From contig MPNW01000121.1 of the NCBI GenBank assembly GCA_011800805.1, positions 190,355 to 254,354 on the forward strand: a stretch of DNA of 64,000 bases, written 5' to 3'. Below the pieces are notes generated by a model. That model saw only the letters and a program-made list of their open reading frames with translations, searched no databases and had not been told where the DNA came from. The first letter of the stretch is position 1, and every line of letters starts with the position of its first letter. Made by a program: the position numbers and the translations under genes. This document shows, piece after piece, positions 36,580 through 47,740 of this stretch. This DNA comes from Hirudo medicinalis. Taxonomy: Eukaryota; Annelida; Clitellata; Hirudinida; Hirudinidae.

Positions 36580-39500
36580 ATGCCAAACGAAGGGAGCTAC
36601 TTGTTTGGTCCTTCTGCAAGCCCAGCAATGGAAAGCAGAGTTGCAGAAAACGGACAACAAACCACTGCTAGTGACTGTACTTCGATCTGTAAACCAAACT
36701 GGAAACTCATCCCATCTAAAATTTTTTACTTCACATTCCTCTCTTCTGTAGCTGTCTCAATGCCTTATTCATCCGTCTTTATGAAACAGTTGGGAATGAG
36801 TGCTTTCCGCATCGGAGTGATATCGGGCGTGAGACCTTTCGTTGGATTTGTCAGTGGAGTTTGTTGGGGTATTTTAGCCGATAAACTGAAGTTGTGGCGT
36901 GGAATGCTCCTAACTTCAATATTCTTCTGGGGTTTCTTTTGCATTCTGTTTTACATGATCCCCAATCCGGATAGAAAATCAACCTGTCCACAGTCAGAGG
37001 AGAATTCAACACTCTATATGGAGGCCAACAACCAGAATATCTCATGGCTGTACGAAGAAAGCTCCCTCATGAAAGCCTTTATCTACTGCATCTTGTGCAT
37101 CTGTGTCGGTGAACTGCTCCAAAGTCCAACTAGCACCATTGGTGACACATTGACCCTGAAAGCTCTTGGCTCTGATGGATTGAAGAAGTACGGATGGCAG
37201 AGGGCCTGGGGTTCCCTCGGAATGTCCCTCAGGTATGTGGTTTTATGGATCAGTTTGGTAATCATTTGAAGGGTATCTGACGAGGAGATATTTGATATTG
37301 TCATTCAGCTCGCTATTGGCTGGTTATCTTCTACTCCAGCGGCGATGGACAGAGACCATCTGTGGAGTTACCATTTCATTCAGTGATTACCGCATCCTAT
37401 CTTTACTCGTCTCCATATTCATAAGCATCTGCTTTTTTGGTTCCTTATATTTGGAAAACGGGGTAAGTCTTTGTCAAAATAGTGAGTTGTTGTAATAATA
37501 AATAATCAAAGCTGCGATCTTCATCGATTTGAAGAAAGTTTCGCAACAACAAATCGATAGAATGAATGAATTGATTGTTTTTGCAATTTCGCAGAGGACA
37601 TTCACAAGAGTGCATTCACACGAGACAGACTCACTACATTTGAGCGAACAAATCATAATTTTTATTATAGTCTTAGCAATGCTATGGTGTTATTTAAGTT
37701 AGAAGCCATATTGTCGCGACTTCAACCGTCATTAAGACATCAATCATTTAATGAAGTAGAATAATTAACTTTGTAATCGCCTGGTCTTAGCTGAGTCTCC
37801 TATAAATAGAAAGAAACAGAAAAAAGAAAAAAAGTTTACGATATTTATTGGATTCATTTTATTTCAGTCAACATCGCTACATTTTCTTGAAATATAAATA
37901 CATTGAGTAGACAAGACATTTTAATATACACTGGGACATAACATTTTGCAAAATGCAAAATTCATGCGTATTAATTACCTCGTAACTTTTTTTTTTGATA
38001 ATTGATACCACATTGCTTTGTTCGTGCGTTTCAAGCGAACATTCGAAATGTGTCGTATTAGCGACCTATCTTGACATAAGGTTCCACGCATCTGAAGCCA
38101 TCGTGATGCTGAACAAATTGAACTAGTTCTCTTCATAAATTTGATGAGCAGTTCCAATAAAAAGTTAATAAATACAAATTACATCAGGGATCTTCGAGTA
38201 AAGAAGATAAAGAACGAAGTTCATTAACGTGGTCGGTAGTAAAGCTCTTTGGAAGCTTACATTACAGTTCTTGGCTGGCTTCTGTCTTATACATGGGCTA
38301 CTGCAACGGAACCATCTGGGGTTTTGTATTTTGGCATCTGGACAATTTAGGTGATCATGTCAACCGATTTCAGTTCGTTTTAATTTCAAAGACGAACATC
38401 TGTTTAATCGGATTTTCAATTTATTAGGAGGATCACAGCTCTTGATGGGAATTGATTCGCTATGCATGAACATCGTCGAAACCATTGCTTTCAGCGCTGC
38501 AACTATACTGATTGATAAGATAGGCCACATATGCGTCATCTACGTGAGTCTGTTCTCGTACGCCCTGAGGTTTGCTCTCTATGCCTCCCTTACCAATCCC
38601 TGGTGGGTCATTCCAATCGATATTTTGCAAGGTAACTAGCTTTTATAAACATAAATTCAAATTTTCTGATTTAAGCCTGTAAATAATGCAAACTGTTAAT
38701 TTATTTATCGTTAACATGGTAAAACTAGTTTTCCATAATTTCGACAACATGACGTCGTTTTCTGCCCACTTTATTGTTTATACTTTCGTCTCGCGCATTA
38801 TTAGTGAACCATGGTCACTACAGCTGGGGTTTTCGGCCTTCATCTGCATATTGTGAAGATTTGGTTAAATATAAAAAAAATAATAATTTAAAAGTATTTT
38901 CTTACGAAAAGTTTTTGGTTTATCTTTTAAATTCTAATAATTCTGACTTTCTGTTTTGCTATATTTTGGAGATCGCCATCCTTGTTCTTATCTGCCACAT
39001 TAAAATTTAAATGATCGGAACAAACATAAATGCTATAGAACAATAACCACACATCCAATTGAAAAAAGCTATTGTTAGAAGTCTCTCCTTGCCTCACAAT
39101 GACGTCCCTCAATAAAAACGCTTTACATTCGAAAATGTTCCATCACGCCTAAATATTAATTGCATTTCGAGTCATTTCAAGCACATTCCGCAGGAGTAAC
39201 TTTTTCCATATCCTGGATATCCATCAGCACATACACCACCCTGATGGTACCTATGGAATCTTTGGCAACCACTCAAGGAATTGTCCACGGAGTGCTGTTT
39301 GGATTAGGAAATGGATTGGGTCATTTGATCAGCGGAATACTTATAGAATATTATGGAGCTGTTTGGACTTTTTATGGAATGGGCGTCGCGTCCGTCGTAG
39401 TCTTGATTTTCTTCTCAATTTGTCAATATGTTAGTACTTCTGCTGATTGTTATTAAAGAAGATTTGCAAATAGTCATATGATTTGAAGTAAATGCTATTA

Positions 39501-39623
39501 ATACATTTTTCTTGAATTTATTACATGCAACTTATTTTATTGCAACTCTTAATAAGACTTCATTTAAATATATTTCAGGTAGGCAAGAAGCCATCTGACA
39601 AAAATACAGTTATTGGACAGTGA
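36580..39623 (+). CDS. MFSD6-like major facilitator superfamily protein
   Basis: Multi-pass membrane protein of the MFS_1-like/MFSD6 group; the substrate is unknown. Exons 36580-37232, 37309-37462, 38245-38350, 38428-38631, 39194-39429, 39579-39623 join in phase to 466 codons (465 aa). Family features: an opening helix after the cytosolic tail (SKIFYFTFLSSVAV), YSSVFMKQLGMSAFRIGVI, the loop 2-3 motif FVSGVCWGILADKLK, the MFSD6-like DTLTLKAL and KYGWQRAWGSLG, GTIWGFVFWHLDNLGG, YALRFALYASLTNPWWVIPI and ESLATTQGIVHGVLFGLGNG with IEYYGAVWTFYGMG. Vertebrate MFSD6 is longer (about 790 aa) because of extra loops; this is near the size of MFSD6L and invertebrate members. The third exon uses a weak acceptor (GTAGTAAAG) chosen because it keeps phase and the conserved sequence. 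Confidence 0.87.
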
Positions 39624-40737
39624 AACCGTCTTCGAGACTTCAAATAGGATTTGTGTATGCCGTTATAGTGCCGCTAAAAGTAGCACACTTTTAGTAGTCT
39701 ACGAAGCCCAATTTATTTGTTTACTTAAATCATTTCTTGTATGGGAATGTCATCGTTGCCAAAATTGTCCATTTCAAGCATTTGATAATTCACGAATGAT
39801 TCACTAACATTTATTGCAACAAATTTCAGCATTTATCTTCACTATTGATCTTTAAATAGGATTTATTTCAAGCTTCCGTGAAGCTTGATTTTATAATGTT
39901 GTAACTTCCTAATTCTGCGACATTATTTCATTACTTTTTTCCTTGAATAGTTTATTTTCTTAAAAAGTAATAAGCCAGATGCATTTGTATTTATATCATC
40001 ACCTTATTAATTTCGATTAATCAAAACAGGTTTTTTTAACGAATAAATGCGAAAAATAAAAACTGGATATTCGATTACCAAACTTTAGCAATTATAAAAT
40101 CTCGCAATTTCTGCAATCGCAAAGAAATTTGAAGAAATAGAATTAGATCTTAGAATTTAAACTGTCGTAGCAATATGGCGGTCTTAATTGTTCCCGCTCA
40201 AATTTCAATGACTCAAGAGAGCTGACAATGTTGATTTTTAAAGAAAAGCAAAGAATTCACTAATTTCATCAGAATTAATATTCGAAAAGTTTTGATATTT
40301 ATTTGCTCAGCTTCACCCGATCTTCTTCTAGATTACCTTCATGAAGTAAATTGTCATAATTGCTTTGTGGATCAAAGCGCATCAATATTTTTAGCTTGCC
40401 AGGTCAATCAAGACAATTTATTTGAAGTTCTGAACTCAACTTAGCTAGGGGCCATAAACGACGTCAGGCTTACATTCCTTATTTTTGGCTGACCCCCCAA
40501 ATCGTCTCACAAGTCTAGATCTTTAAAGATATCATAAAACGTCGACCCTCTTTTTATGCTTAAGAAAATTCGAAGCGCAACGTTAAATCACATTTCTCCA
40601 ACATTTCCCCTAAGTCAATAATTTTTATATTTTATTTATTTTTTCCACAAACTGAAGAGCTCTGTAGACCATTGACACAAATTTGTACAGATAATAACAA
40701 AAACATCAGCTGTCCCGAATTTCTCAAAATTGTAACA
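39624..40737. other. Intergenic, AT-rich
   Basis: No supported gene. A patch at 40446-40500 (GGGGCCATAAACGACGTCAG ... CTGACCCCCC) looks repeat-like with weakly complementary GC ends but is not assigned. An AATAAA at about 40042 could serve the MFSD6-like gene. Confidence 0.4.
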
Positions 40738-40757
40738 TCGAACCCCAGTCTCCCCTA
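40738..40757. repeat. Terminal inverted repeat remnant of the 11.9-kb transposon family
   Basis: GAACCCCAGTCTCCCCTA is almost the same as the right end of the element at 11901-14060 (AACCCCAGTCTCCCCTA). It sits directly against a LINE reverse-transcriptase fragment, whose reading frame is interrupted at this point. No matching left end was found upstream. Confidence 0.6.
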
Positions 40758-40905
40758 GTAGATGATGTATAAGTGATCTATTGATAATTTGTTCCATTAC
40801 TCGACAACAAGTTGATGTGATGGAAACAGGTCTATAGTTTCCGGTGGAGGTGGTGGGACCCTTCTTATATATAGGAGTAACCAACGCAATTTTACAGTGT
40901 GTCAA
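40758..40905 (-). pseudogene. LINE reverse-transcriptase N-terminal fragment
   Basis: The minus strand encodes CKIALVTPIYKKG, GNYRPVSITSTCCRVMEQII and NRSLIHHL, the well-known start of non-LTR reverse-transcriptase domains (VVPIFKKGD...NYRPISLTS...E..I...L...L). The frame runs into the terminal-repeat sequence at 40757 and is lost. It could come from the same LINE family as the fragment at 13202-13432, which covers the next part of the domain. Confidence 0.75.
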
Positions 40906-41183
40906 GGAGGAAGGAGGCCCTGAACTCCAGGCTCCGTCTTGGGAAGTGTGATCTGAATTGGTGCTTGTTTCTCATGAAGCGCCATCCAGATGGCAAATGT
41001 GAAGTTTGCACCCAGGAGGATGAAACTGTCCGTCAGTCCATCATGGAACGTCCAGCCCAATCAGTCCTGAAAGAAAAAATATGCTTTAAAACAAGTCTAA
41101 CCGAGATGAGTCCCATGCTTAGCAATCCTGTGGACCTCATACGCAGATGGATTTGTGAAAAGCGGACACTATTAATTAATTAA
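40899..41183 (+). pseudogene. LINE ORF2 C-terminal zinc-knuckle-like fragment
   Basis: The plus strand encodes LNSRLRLGKCDLNWCLFLMK, HPDGKCEVCTQEDETVRQSI and a Trp-rich end (LIRRWICEK). The pattern L.LGHC.LN..L.......C..C...ETV.H resembles the region after the RNase H/linker of many LINE ORF2 proteins. The usual His after ETV is missing. It overlaps the start of the reverse-transcriptase fragment in the opposite direction, so the two were brought together by rearrangement or separate insertion. Confidence 0.5.
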
Positions 41184-42262
41184 AAATTGCATTATTTTAA
41201 TCTAACATTTTTAAACTTACTACTTAATCTTCTAACAAGTTTTTATTTTATTGTCGCTAACACTAACAAGACCAATTCATATCAGTTATGCAAGGGACTT
41301 TAATAAAATAAACAATCAAACAATTTTCCAGTCGCAGGGTAGCTTTTGATATTTGAAAGAGAATATATAGGCCAGCGGTAAAGCCAGAGGAGCACATTTT
41401 TTAAAACATTGCTGGGTATGCCATCTGTTCTTATATCCTTTCCCTAGATGCTAGATGTAATTTATTTACAGTTTATAAAACTGATTTAAGTAAATAGGAA
41501 CCTGCATATATTTTAATATGCTTTTTATCGACATTTAATTCACGCAAATACAATTTTGGAGAAAGCAATGAGAAGTTTATTTTATTTTATACCGTGAAAT
41601 AATTAGTTTGATTTAAAAATATATTGAGAAAACCTAATATGGAAACAGAACAAAATAATAATTCAATAATTTGCTACGAAGTAAAAGTGCAGTATGTGAG
41701 CAATTAAAGTAAAAGTTCACGCAACGTTCACGGAAATGAATTTGTTGTAACGGTGAGTTTGGGATTGCAGCTGGGATTCCGTGTTAAATACCCGTTAAAT
41801 AAAAATTTAATATTATCTTTTTATCTCTTACGGGTCACTTAGTTTTGATAAATTACACATATGGTGCAAGCAAAAACAGTTTGTATTATATTTCTCAAAT
41901 TAGAATGTTTGTGAACGCCAGCCTTTTAATGTATGTTTAAAGGCACGTTAGGATAAAGTGGATGGATTATTGGGACTTTGTAACCTTTGCTTAAAATTCT
42001 TATGCTTATATCTCTTTGGAAAAATGGCATATTTCATAACATTTTTTTGGCTTAAAAATATTTCTCTGAACTGTAATAACTTTTTAGTTGCATGAATATT
42101 TAAGCAATTTAATTAACCAAGTTCTATTACGAAATACTTATTTATGCAATTAAAGGAGATTATCATTTAAATTTAAATGATATTTTTTTGTTCAGAATAT
42201 TTTGCCTTGAAACTATAGAGAAGTATTTTATTTTGAAGTGATGAAACACTTTTGAATGGCTT
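41184..42262. other. Intergenic, AT-rich, upstream of the kelch-like gene
   Basis: No supported gene or repeat. It probably holds the promoter and 5' untranslated region of the kelch-like gene. No clear TATA or CCAAT element near the start. Confidence 0.4.
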
Positions 42263-44202
42263 ATGGATCATCACAACAGAGCAGTGTCTATCGACTCTTT
42301 AGCCAATGTTCATCTCATATCCATCCCAAATCACTCTGACAAAATATTGTCTGGTCTGAGAGACCTTAGAAATGATCCAACATTTACAGATGCAATATTG
42401 TGTGCTGGATCTGATGAGTATCCTTGTCACAGAGCAGTTCTGGCTTCAAGTAGTCCTTACTTCAAAGCCATGTTTTCTTCTCATTTGAGAGAAAGCTATG
42501 ATAACAGGGTATCTTTCAATGACATGTCCAATGCTGCCTTAGCGCAGATTATTAATTTCATATATACTGGTCAAGCTGAAATAAATTATGAAAATGCTCA
42601 AGATCTCCTAGCTGCTGCCAGCCTACTTCAATATTATGAGGTTTGCCTTTCTTGAGCAGTTGCCAATGTTTTAATCATTTATTTTATTATTTAACAATTT
42701 ATTAGATAAAAATAGTATGAATGTTTAAAAATATAAAGCTTTATTACTTTTAGGTAGTTGATGCTTGTTGTGATTTCCTCAAATGTCATCTTCACTCTTC
42801 AAACTGTTTAGGCATTGAATGGTTTTCTCACCTGCACTCGCTTCACAAGCTCGAATCAGAGGCTCGACAGTATGCTGTTGAGAATTTTGACGGCGTCATT
42901 GAGTCGGATGAATTCTTACAGCTTTCGCCCGAGAGACTCTGCTGGTATTTGGCTCGCTCTGACATCGATGTCAACAGTGAAGAGAAGTTGTATGAGGCTG
43001 CAGTCCGGTGGTCGGAGAGAGTTCAATATCCCGAAGGTGCTTTGTGTCAAGTATTCTGTCTGATTCGGTTCAATTTCATGTCTCCGGTTTATCTTTCTGA
43101 AGTTGTCTCAAAGGGGAGGCATTTTGAGAACTGCGAGCACTGCCTTTCCCTCATCACAATTCAGGGTTCTAATGGGAAAAGTGTCTTCATTGGGAAATAC
43201 CCTGATGAAGTCAAACAAGATTCTTTGACTTCTTCACCAAGGCCATCTACTCTTGCTAAAGAGGTAATTGTCATACTCAGTTCTGATGATTCAGAAAATG
43301 GAGTTCTTGAAACCTTTGACCCAGTAAAGGACAGGTGGATGGTCTTGACTGATGAGAGACTGCCATGTACTCTTGTGGGAGTTGGAATAACAACAATTGG
43401 GAATGATATCTATGTGACTGGTGGTATTCGAAGGGAACAAGCCCTTGCCGAAGTTTGGTGCTTTCTCTCAAAGGAAAGAAGATGGAAGTCACTGCCATCG
43501 CTTTTACAGCCGAGAGCATATCATAGCTGCACCTCGTGGAACAATTGCATCTATGTTTTTGGAGGGTTGGGTGAATATGTAGTCGAGAGAAGACAAGCCC
43601 AAGCTATTGAAATGGTGGAATGCCTCGATTTAAATAGTCTCCTAAATGCTAAAAAGTCTGAAATGATCAGCTTAAGCTGGAAAGTAGTTGCTAAGATTCC
43701 TTGTCCCAGAATTGGGTCGAGTGCGGTGGCAATCGAGGGTAGAATTATAGAGGTAGGAGGTACTCAGTATGGCATCCCAGTGAAGAAGTTGGAAAGCTAT
43801 AGGTGGACACCTGTTCCCCATCCATGGGGAACTCTGATCAATGCTAGTTCTGCATTCTTTGCTGGAGGTGAACAGTTGGTGCTGCCAGATGTCATTGAAA
43901 AGTCTCAAATAGTTGTTGTTGATGGGCAGTTGTACATCCTATGGATGGATTCTGGAAAGTTTATTTTGTTAAACCCAACTAAAAGAATTTTCAAAGACTT
44001 GGCCCGACCATGCGCGTCGAATGTTGGTGGGATGGCTGTAGTAGGAAGCAAAATCTATGTTCTTGGAACATGGAGTAATTTGGACATCAACAGCTCAAAA
44101 CTGATTGAGTGCTATGATACTGTGAAAAACATTTGGGTGTCTACTAAATACCTTGGTAAATGGCTCAATAATGTACACTGTGTAACTTTAAAAATAAAAT
44201 AA
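42263..44202 (+). CDS. Kelch-like protein (BTB-BACK-Kelch)
   Basis: Probable substrate adaptor for a Cullin-3 ubiquitin ligase. Two exons, 42263-42640 and 42754-44202, joined in phase 0: 609 codons (608 aa, typical for KLHL proteins). The BTB domain is at about residues 28-135: FTDAILCAGSDEYPCHRAVL, SPYFKAMFSSHLRES, IINFIYTGQAEI, DLLAAASLLQYYEVVDACCD. The BACK domain follows (SSNCLGIEWFSHLHSL, LQLSPERLCWYL, YEAAVRWSE). From about residue 290 come kelch blades, including ETFDPVKDRWMVL, DIYVTGG, PRAYHSCTSWNNCIYVFGG, KIYVLGTWS and ECYDTVKNIWVST. Blades are uneven and the fourth has weak GG signals, so five to six repeats are likely. BTB/BACK details recall KLHL24/KLHL6 but the orthologue is not certain. 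Two AATAAA motifs overlap or adjoin the stop. Confidence 0.92.
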
Positions 44203-44786
44203 ACCCATAAGCAATTGTGCTGCCTTTTTGTGTGTGATTTTTTGCTCGAGAGGGACACCCTTAAGGCGCCCTGTGGAGCTGCTTCTGGACAATTGTGGGA
44301 CCTTCTGTTCGGTAAGATAGATACCATCGCTATTGTCTCAATTCAGTTGGGCAAGATCACTTGAGCCCAAAATTAAATGCTGATGAAGATATCAATCAAG
44401 TGAAAAACATTAACCTTCAAATAACGTTCTTTTTTGGCATTACGGTAGTCTTAGATTTGGTAAACTCTTCATTGAAGTCTGATCCGAAACAGGCAGTTTC
44501 GTAAAAAAAAGAACCAAAAAATTCTACCGCAGGTTTTGGGCAAGGCTCCATCCTATTTTTTGAGTTAAACTTTATTCACTTTGAAAGCCGCTTTTTTCTT
44601 AACTAATTTCAAAAGCTAACATAACACAACGTTAATTTATTGGTTTAAGAAGGATGTGATAAACCGCTCCTTTCTAAGATCAAATCCTGCCATTTTCTAG
44701 ATGTGCGTGAGCACGTGGGGTACAAAAACGAATGCTATATTTTATGGATACCAATGTTAACTTTGTTGCTTGGATACTTTGGATAC

Positions 44787-44845
44787 AGTGCCGGATTTAG
44801 GCATGGTCGGCCTGTGCTATAGCACAGTAGCCTCCGGTAACAAGA
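44787..44845. repeat. Possible hAT terminal fragment
   Basis: CAGTGCCGGATTTAGGCATG followed by a hyphenated palindrome (CTGTGCTATAGCACAG) resembles the start of known hAT/ZBED-type elements. No matching second end was identified. Confidence 0.35.
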
Positions 44846-44955
44846 TAAACCTTTGTTTTGGTTGTCAGGGAGATAGAGGATGGCTTGGTGGTCTCCACCG
44901 ACCAGATTGCACCGTGGACTTTGGTCCTGTTTTCTTATGAAAGAAAGTGAAAACT

Positions 44956-45888
44956 ACAGATGGGAAAGAACCCGAACCAAGTTCTAAAGAACAGAACTAG
45001 AACCGAACATTTTAAAGAACCGATCTGTCAAATTTTTTTTTTGTAAGAACCCGAACAGAACCGAACTCGGGTTTAACTGAGAACTCGAACAAAACTAGAA
45101 CTGTTCAAGGTTCAATTTTCAAGGTTCTTTTCCATAAATTATTTTCTTTCACTTGCTTACTATTTCGAGCTTATACTTGAGTCATGGCCACGTGATTTTC
45201 AAAATCCACGAAAAAATTAATTTAAAATTTCAATAATTTAAGTCTTTGGATGTAAATATTAGTTTCTGTACCCAGCTAAATCCGTCATTGGTTACAGTGT
45301 GCGGCCAAAGTGTTCCAGATATGCCTCTTTCCTGTGACTTTCTTCGTCAAACAAGGTGGCGGCAGTGCTTGATATTACAAAGCAAGATACGGAAAAGCTA
45401 TTAAAGTGTTATGATGTTACGAAATAAGTGTCCAGATCAGAGGATGAACTGGTGCAGTATCTCGAGCAGATAACTGACACTGTGGATGTGCTCTCGTACT
45501 AGAGACTGAACCGAAAAAAATTTCCAAAGATGGCACAACTTGTCAAAAAATTATTGGCAATACCAGCACGCCAAGTGAACGCATGTTTCCAACACGTTGT
45601 GTTTTGCTAACAGACGTTTTCGAACGAACGCATCAACACTTAAGATGCTTATTTCTCTAAAATATAACGTGCACATTTGAAATATTTTAAAATAAGTGAT
45701 GCATTTTTCTTGCACACTGTACTGTGTTGTGTTTCATTGCGAATTTCACAATATATCTTTTCGTGAACCCAAACTGATCTGAACCCGTTTTGCAAAGAAC
45801 TCGAACCGAACTAGAACCCCTAAGAAAAAATTTGGCAAGAACCCGAACCGAACTAAAACCCAAAATTTTGAGTTCTTTCCCATCGCTG
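44956..45888 (+). mobile_element. Degenerate hAT DNA transposon with 8-bp target duplication
   Basis: The left end TACAGATGGGAAAG and right end CTTTCCCATCGCTG form inverted repeats (11 of 14). They are flanked by GTGAAAAC (44948-44955) and GTGACAAC (45889-45896), a 7/8 match to the 8-bp duplication made by hAT transposases. Both subterminal regions are full of GAACC/GAACT-type short repeats, also usual for hAT. Length 933 bp. A broken transposase C-terminus lies inside. Confidence 0.75.
45440..45665 (+). pseudogene. hAT transposase C-terminal (dimerisation) relic
   Basis: One plus frame reads VDVLSY-stop-RLNRKKFPKMAQLVKKLLAIP then ARQVNACF and TFSNERINT with further stops. This is the shape of the hAT dimerisation region (W......FP.L...A...L.IPA.S...ER.FS..G). 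At least three in-frame stops make it dead. Confidence 0.65.
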
Positions 45889-45896
45889 GTGACAAC

Positions 45897-46366
45897 AGGT
45901 CGTTTATGAAAGTCTGCTTGAGTCATTCGAAGTCCTTCCTCAATTCGTACAATTTAAGGGTCATTTTTATCACCATGCTTAATTATAAGCCTCAATACTT
46001 AATTTTTATCCTCAAGGCGTTCAAGAATGGTTCTTGATTAAATTGCATTTTCCGGAAGAATTGATATCCCAAGAAATAAAAGTGGATTATTAGAGGAGTT
46101 GAAATTTTATGTGAATTAACGATGTATTATTGATTTTGGTGTCATGATTTTAGCCTATTAGGTGATGCTTGGAATAATAAAGAACAAGACGCACGGGATT
46201 GATTCTAACCATCTCATGATCTAAAAATAGCATCTTTTCCATGCTGCTGAGGTTTGGCATCTTCGCTTCATGGGTGGAAAGCATCGTCCATTGGTGTTTT
46301 TGTGTGTTGGTTAAAGTTGATTTTTGTGTGCCATAAGAACAGTTTACTATATGTCAAATATCATCA
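45897..46366. other. Upstream flank of the ceramide synthase gene
   Basis: AT-rich, no open frame of note. It should include the promoter and 5' untranslated region of the downstream gene. Confidence 0.4.
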
Positions 46367-47740
46367 ATGGCCACAGCAGACGGAAACCCTGGATATTTAG
46401 AATGCTTTCTAGATATTAAAACTGGATTTCAGGAATATCTGAAATCTGCCACATATTCAAATGGGGAAAAGTTTATATCAAATTTTAACGCTAAACTTTT
46501 ATATGAAGATTTCGTTAGTGATTTGCACAAATTCGTTAGAGTTTCAATGCGAGATGCCTGCCTTGCCATGGCGTTAGGATTTATTATGACTTTTCTTCGC
46601 TTCTTATCCACAACTTTTGTGTTTAAGGTTAGTAGATATTTGGCAGAATTATTAGGTGCTAACAGTTGATAAATGTCAATAATTTAATTTTATTAAAGCC
46701 ATTTGCTTCGTACCTGAAACTCAATAAAGTAAATTCAAAAAAATTTCCTGAAAGCATGTGGAAGTGCTCCTACTACCTCTTAATATGTGGTTACCTTTTC
46801 TATGTAATGATACTGTCTGGAGAGAATGATTATTTTTACAAGCCTTATGACATCTGGAATGGTTTGTTTGTCTTGTTGACACATTAAGATATTATATAAA
46901 AGTTGTTTAACAATTTCAGATTATCACCAACAGCAAAGCGTGCCTCCTGACATTGGAATAGCATTTTTGTTGGAGTTTTCATATTACTTGCACTCTCTCT
47001 ATGGAACTTTGTATATGGACATATGGCGCAGAGACTCACCAGTGATGATATTCCATCACATTTTGTGTCTCATTCTTATTGGTTTTTCGTATTCTGTGAG
47101 GTAAATACATATTAACATATAGAATAAAGAAATTAATGATTCGGACGAGATCAATTGCTAACTTAAAGGTACCACAAAGTTGGATTGCTGCTGATGTTTT
47201 TGCACGATTATGCCGACATTTTCTTGGAGTTTTCAAAATGTCAAGTCTATATGAAATACCAAAATGGCAAATACTTGAGACGGCATGACTTGTTGGCCAC
47301 TGCAAGCTTTCTCATGTTCACTGTTGCATGGTTTGTTGGCAGACTTTACCTATTTCCCATGATGGTCATCAGATCTTCTGGTCACTCAACCATATTCAGA
47401 GGGATCAAGCCTGCACTCCCATTTTATTTCATTTTTAACATTCTACTCTGGTTCATGTTCGCTCTGAATGTTTACTGGTTCTTTGTAAGTCATTAATACT
47501 AAATACTCAATACTAAATTTTGTATTGGCACTAAACATTTATTTACTAAAGTGACTTTTGTTGTAGTTGATAATGAAGTTCCTGTATAAAGTACTTTCAG
47601 GACAAATGAAAGATTTGGATGATATTAGGGATTACGATGTTGAAGACAAAATCCGAAAGGACTGTGCTGCCAAACAGAAGTCTGCGAATGGAGGACCTCA
47701 TGAAAATTTAGAGACAAAATCAACCAAGCCCCCAGAGTAA
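46367..47740 (+). CDS. CERS1: Ceramide synthase, CERS1 type
   Basis: ER membrane enzyme that N-acylates sphingoid bases to make dihydroceramide or ceramide. Exons 46367-46627, 46699-46861, 46920-47100, 47169-47484, 47567-47740 join in phase to 365 codons (364 aa; human CERS1 is 350). The TLC/Lag1 domain is clear: KFPESMWKCSYYLL, SVPPDIGIAFLLEFSYYLHS, LYMDIWRRDSPVMIFHHILC, FSYSVRYHKVGLL and FLHDYADIFLEFSKC, carrying the paired His and the HD..D..LE acidic residues of the Lag1 motif. Several membrane helices follow, then a charged cytosolic tail (SGQMKDLDDIRDYD). As in CERS1, and unlike CERS2-6, no homeobox-like domain lies before the TLC region. The start is the first ATG of the open frame; the N-terminus is not strongly conserved. 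Confidence 0.94.
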
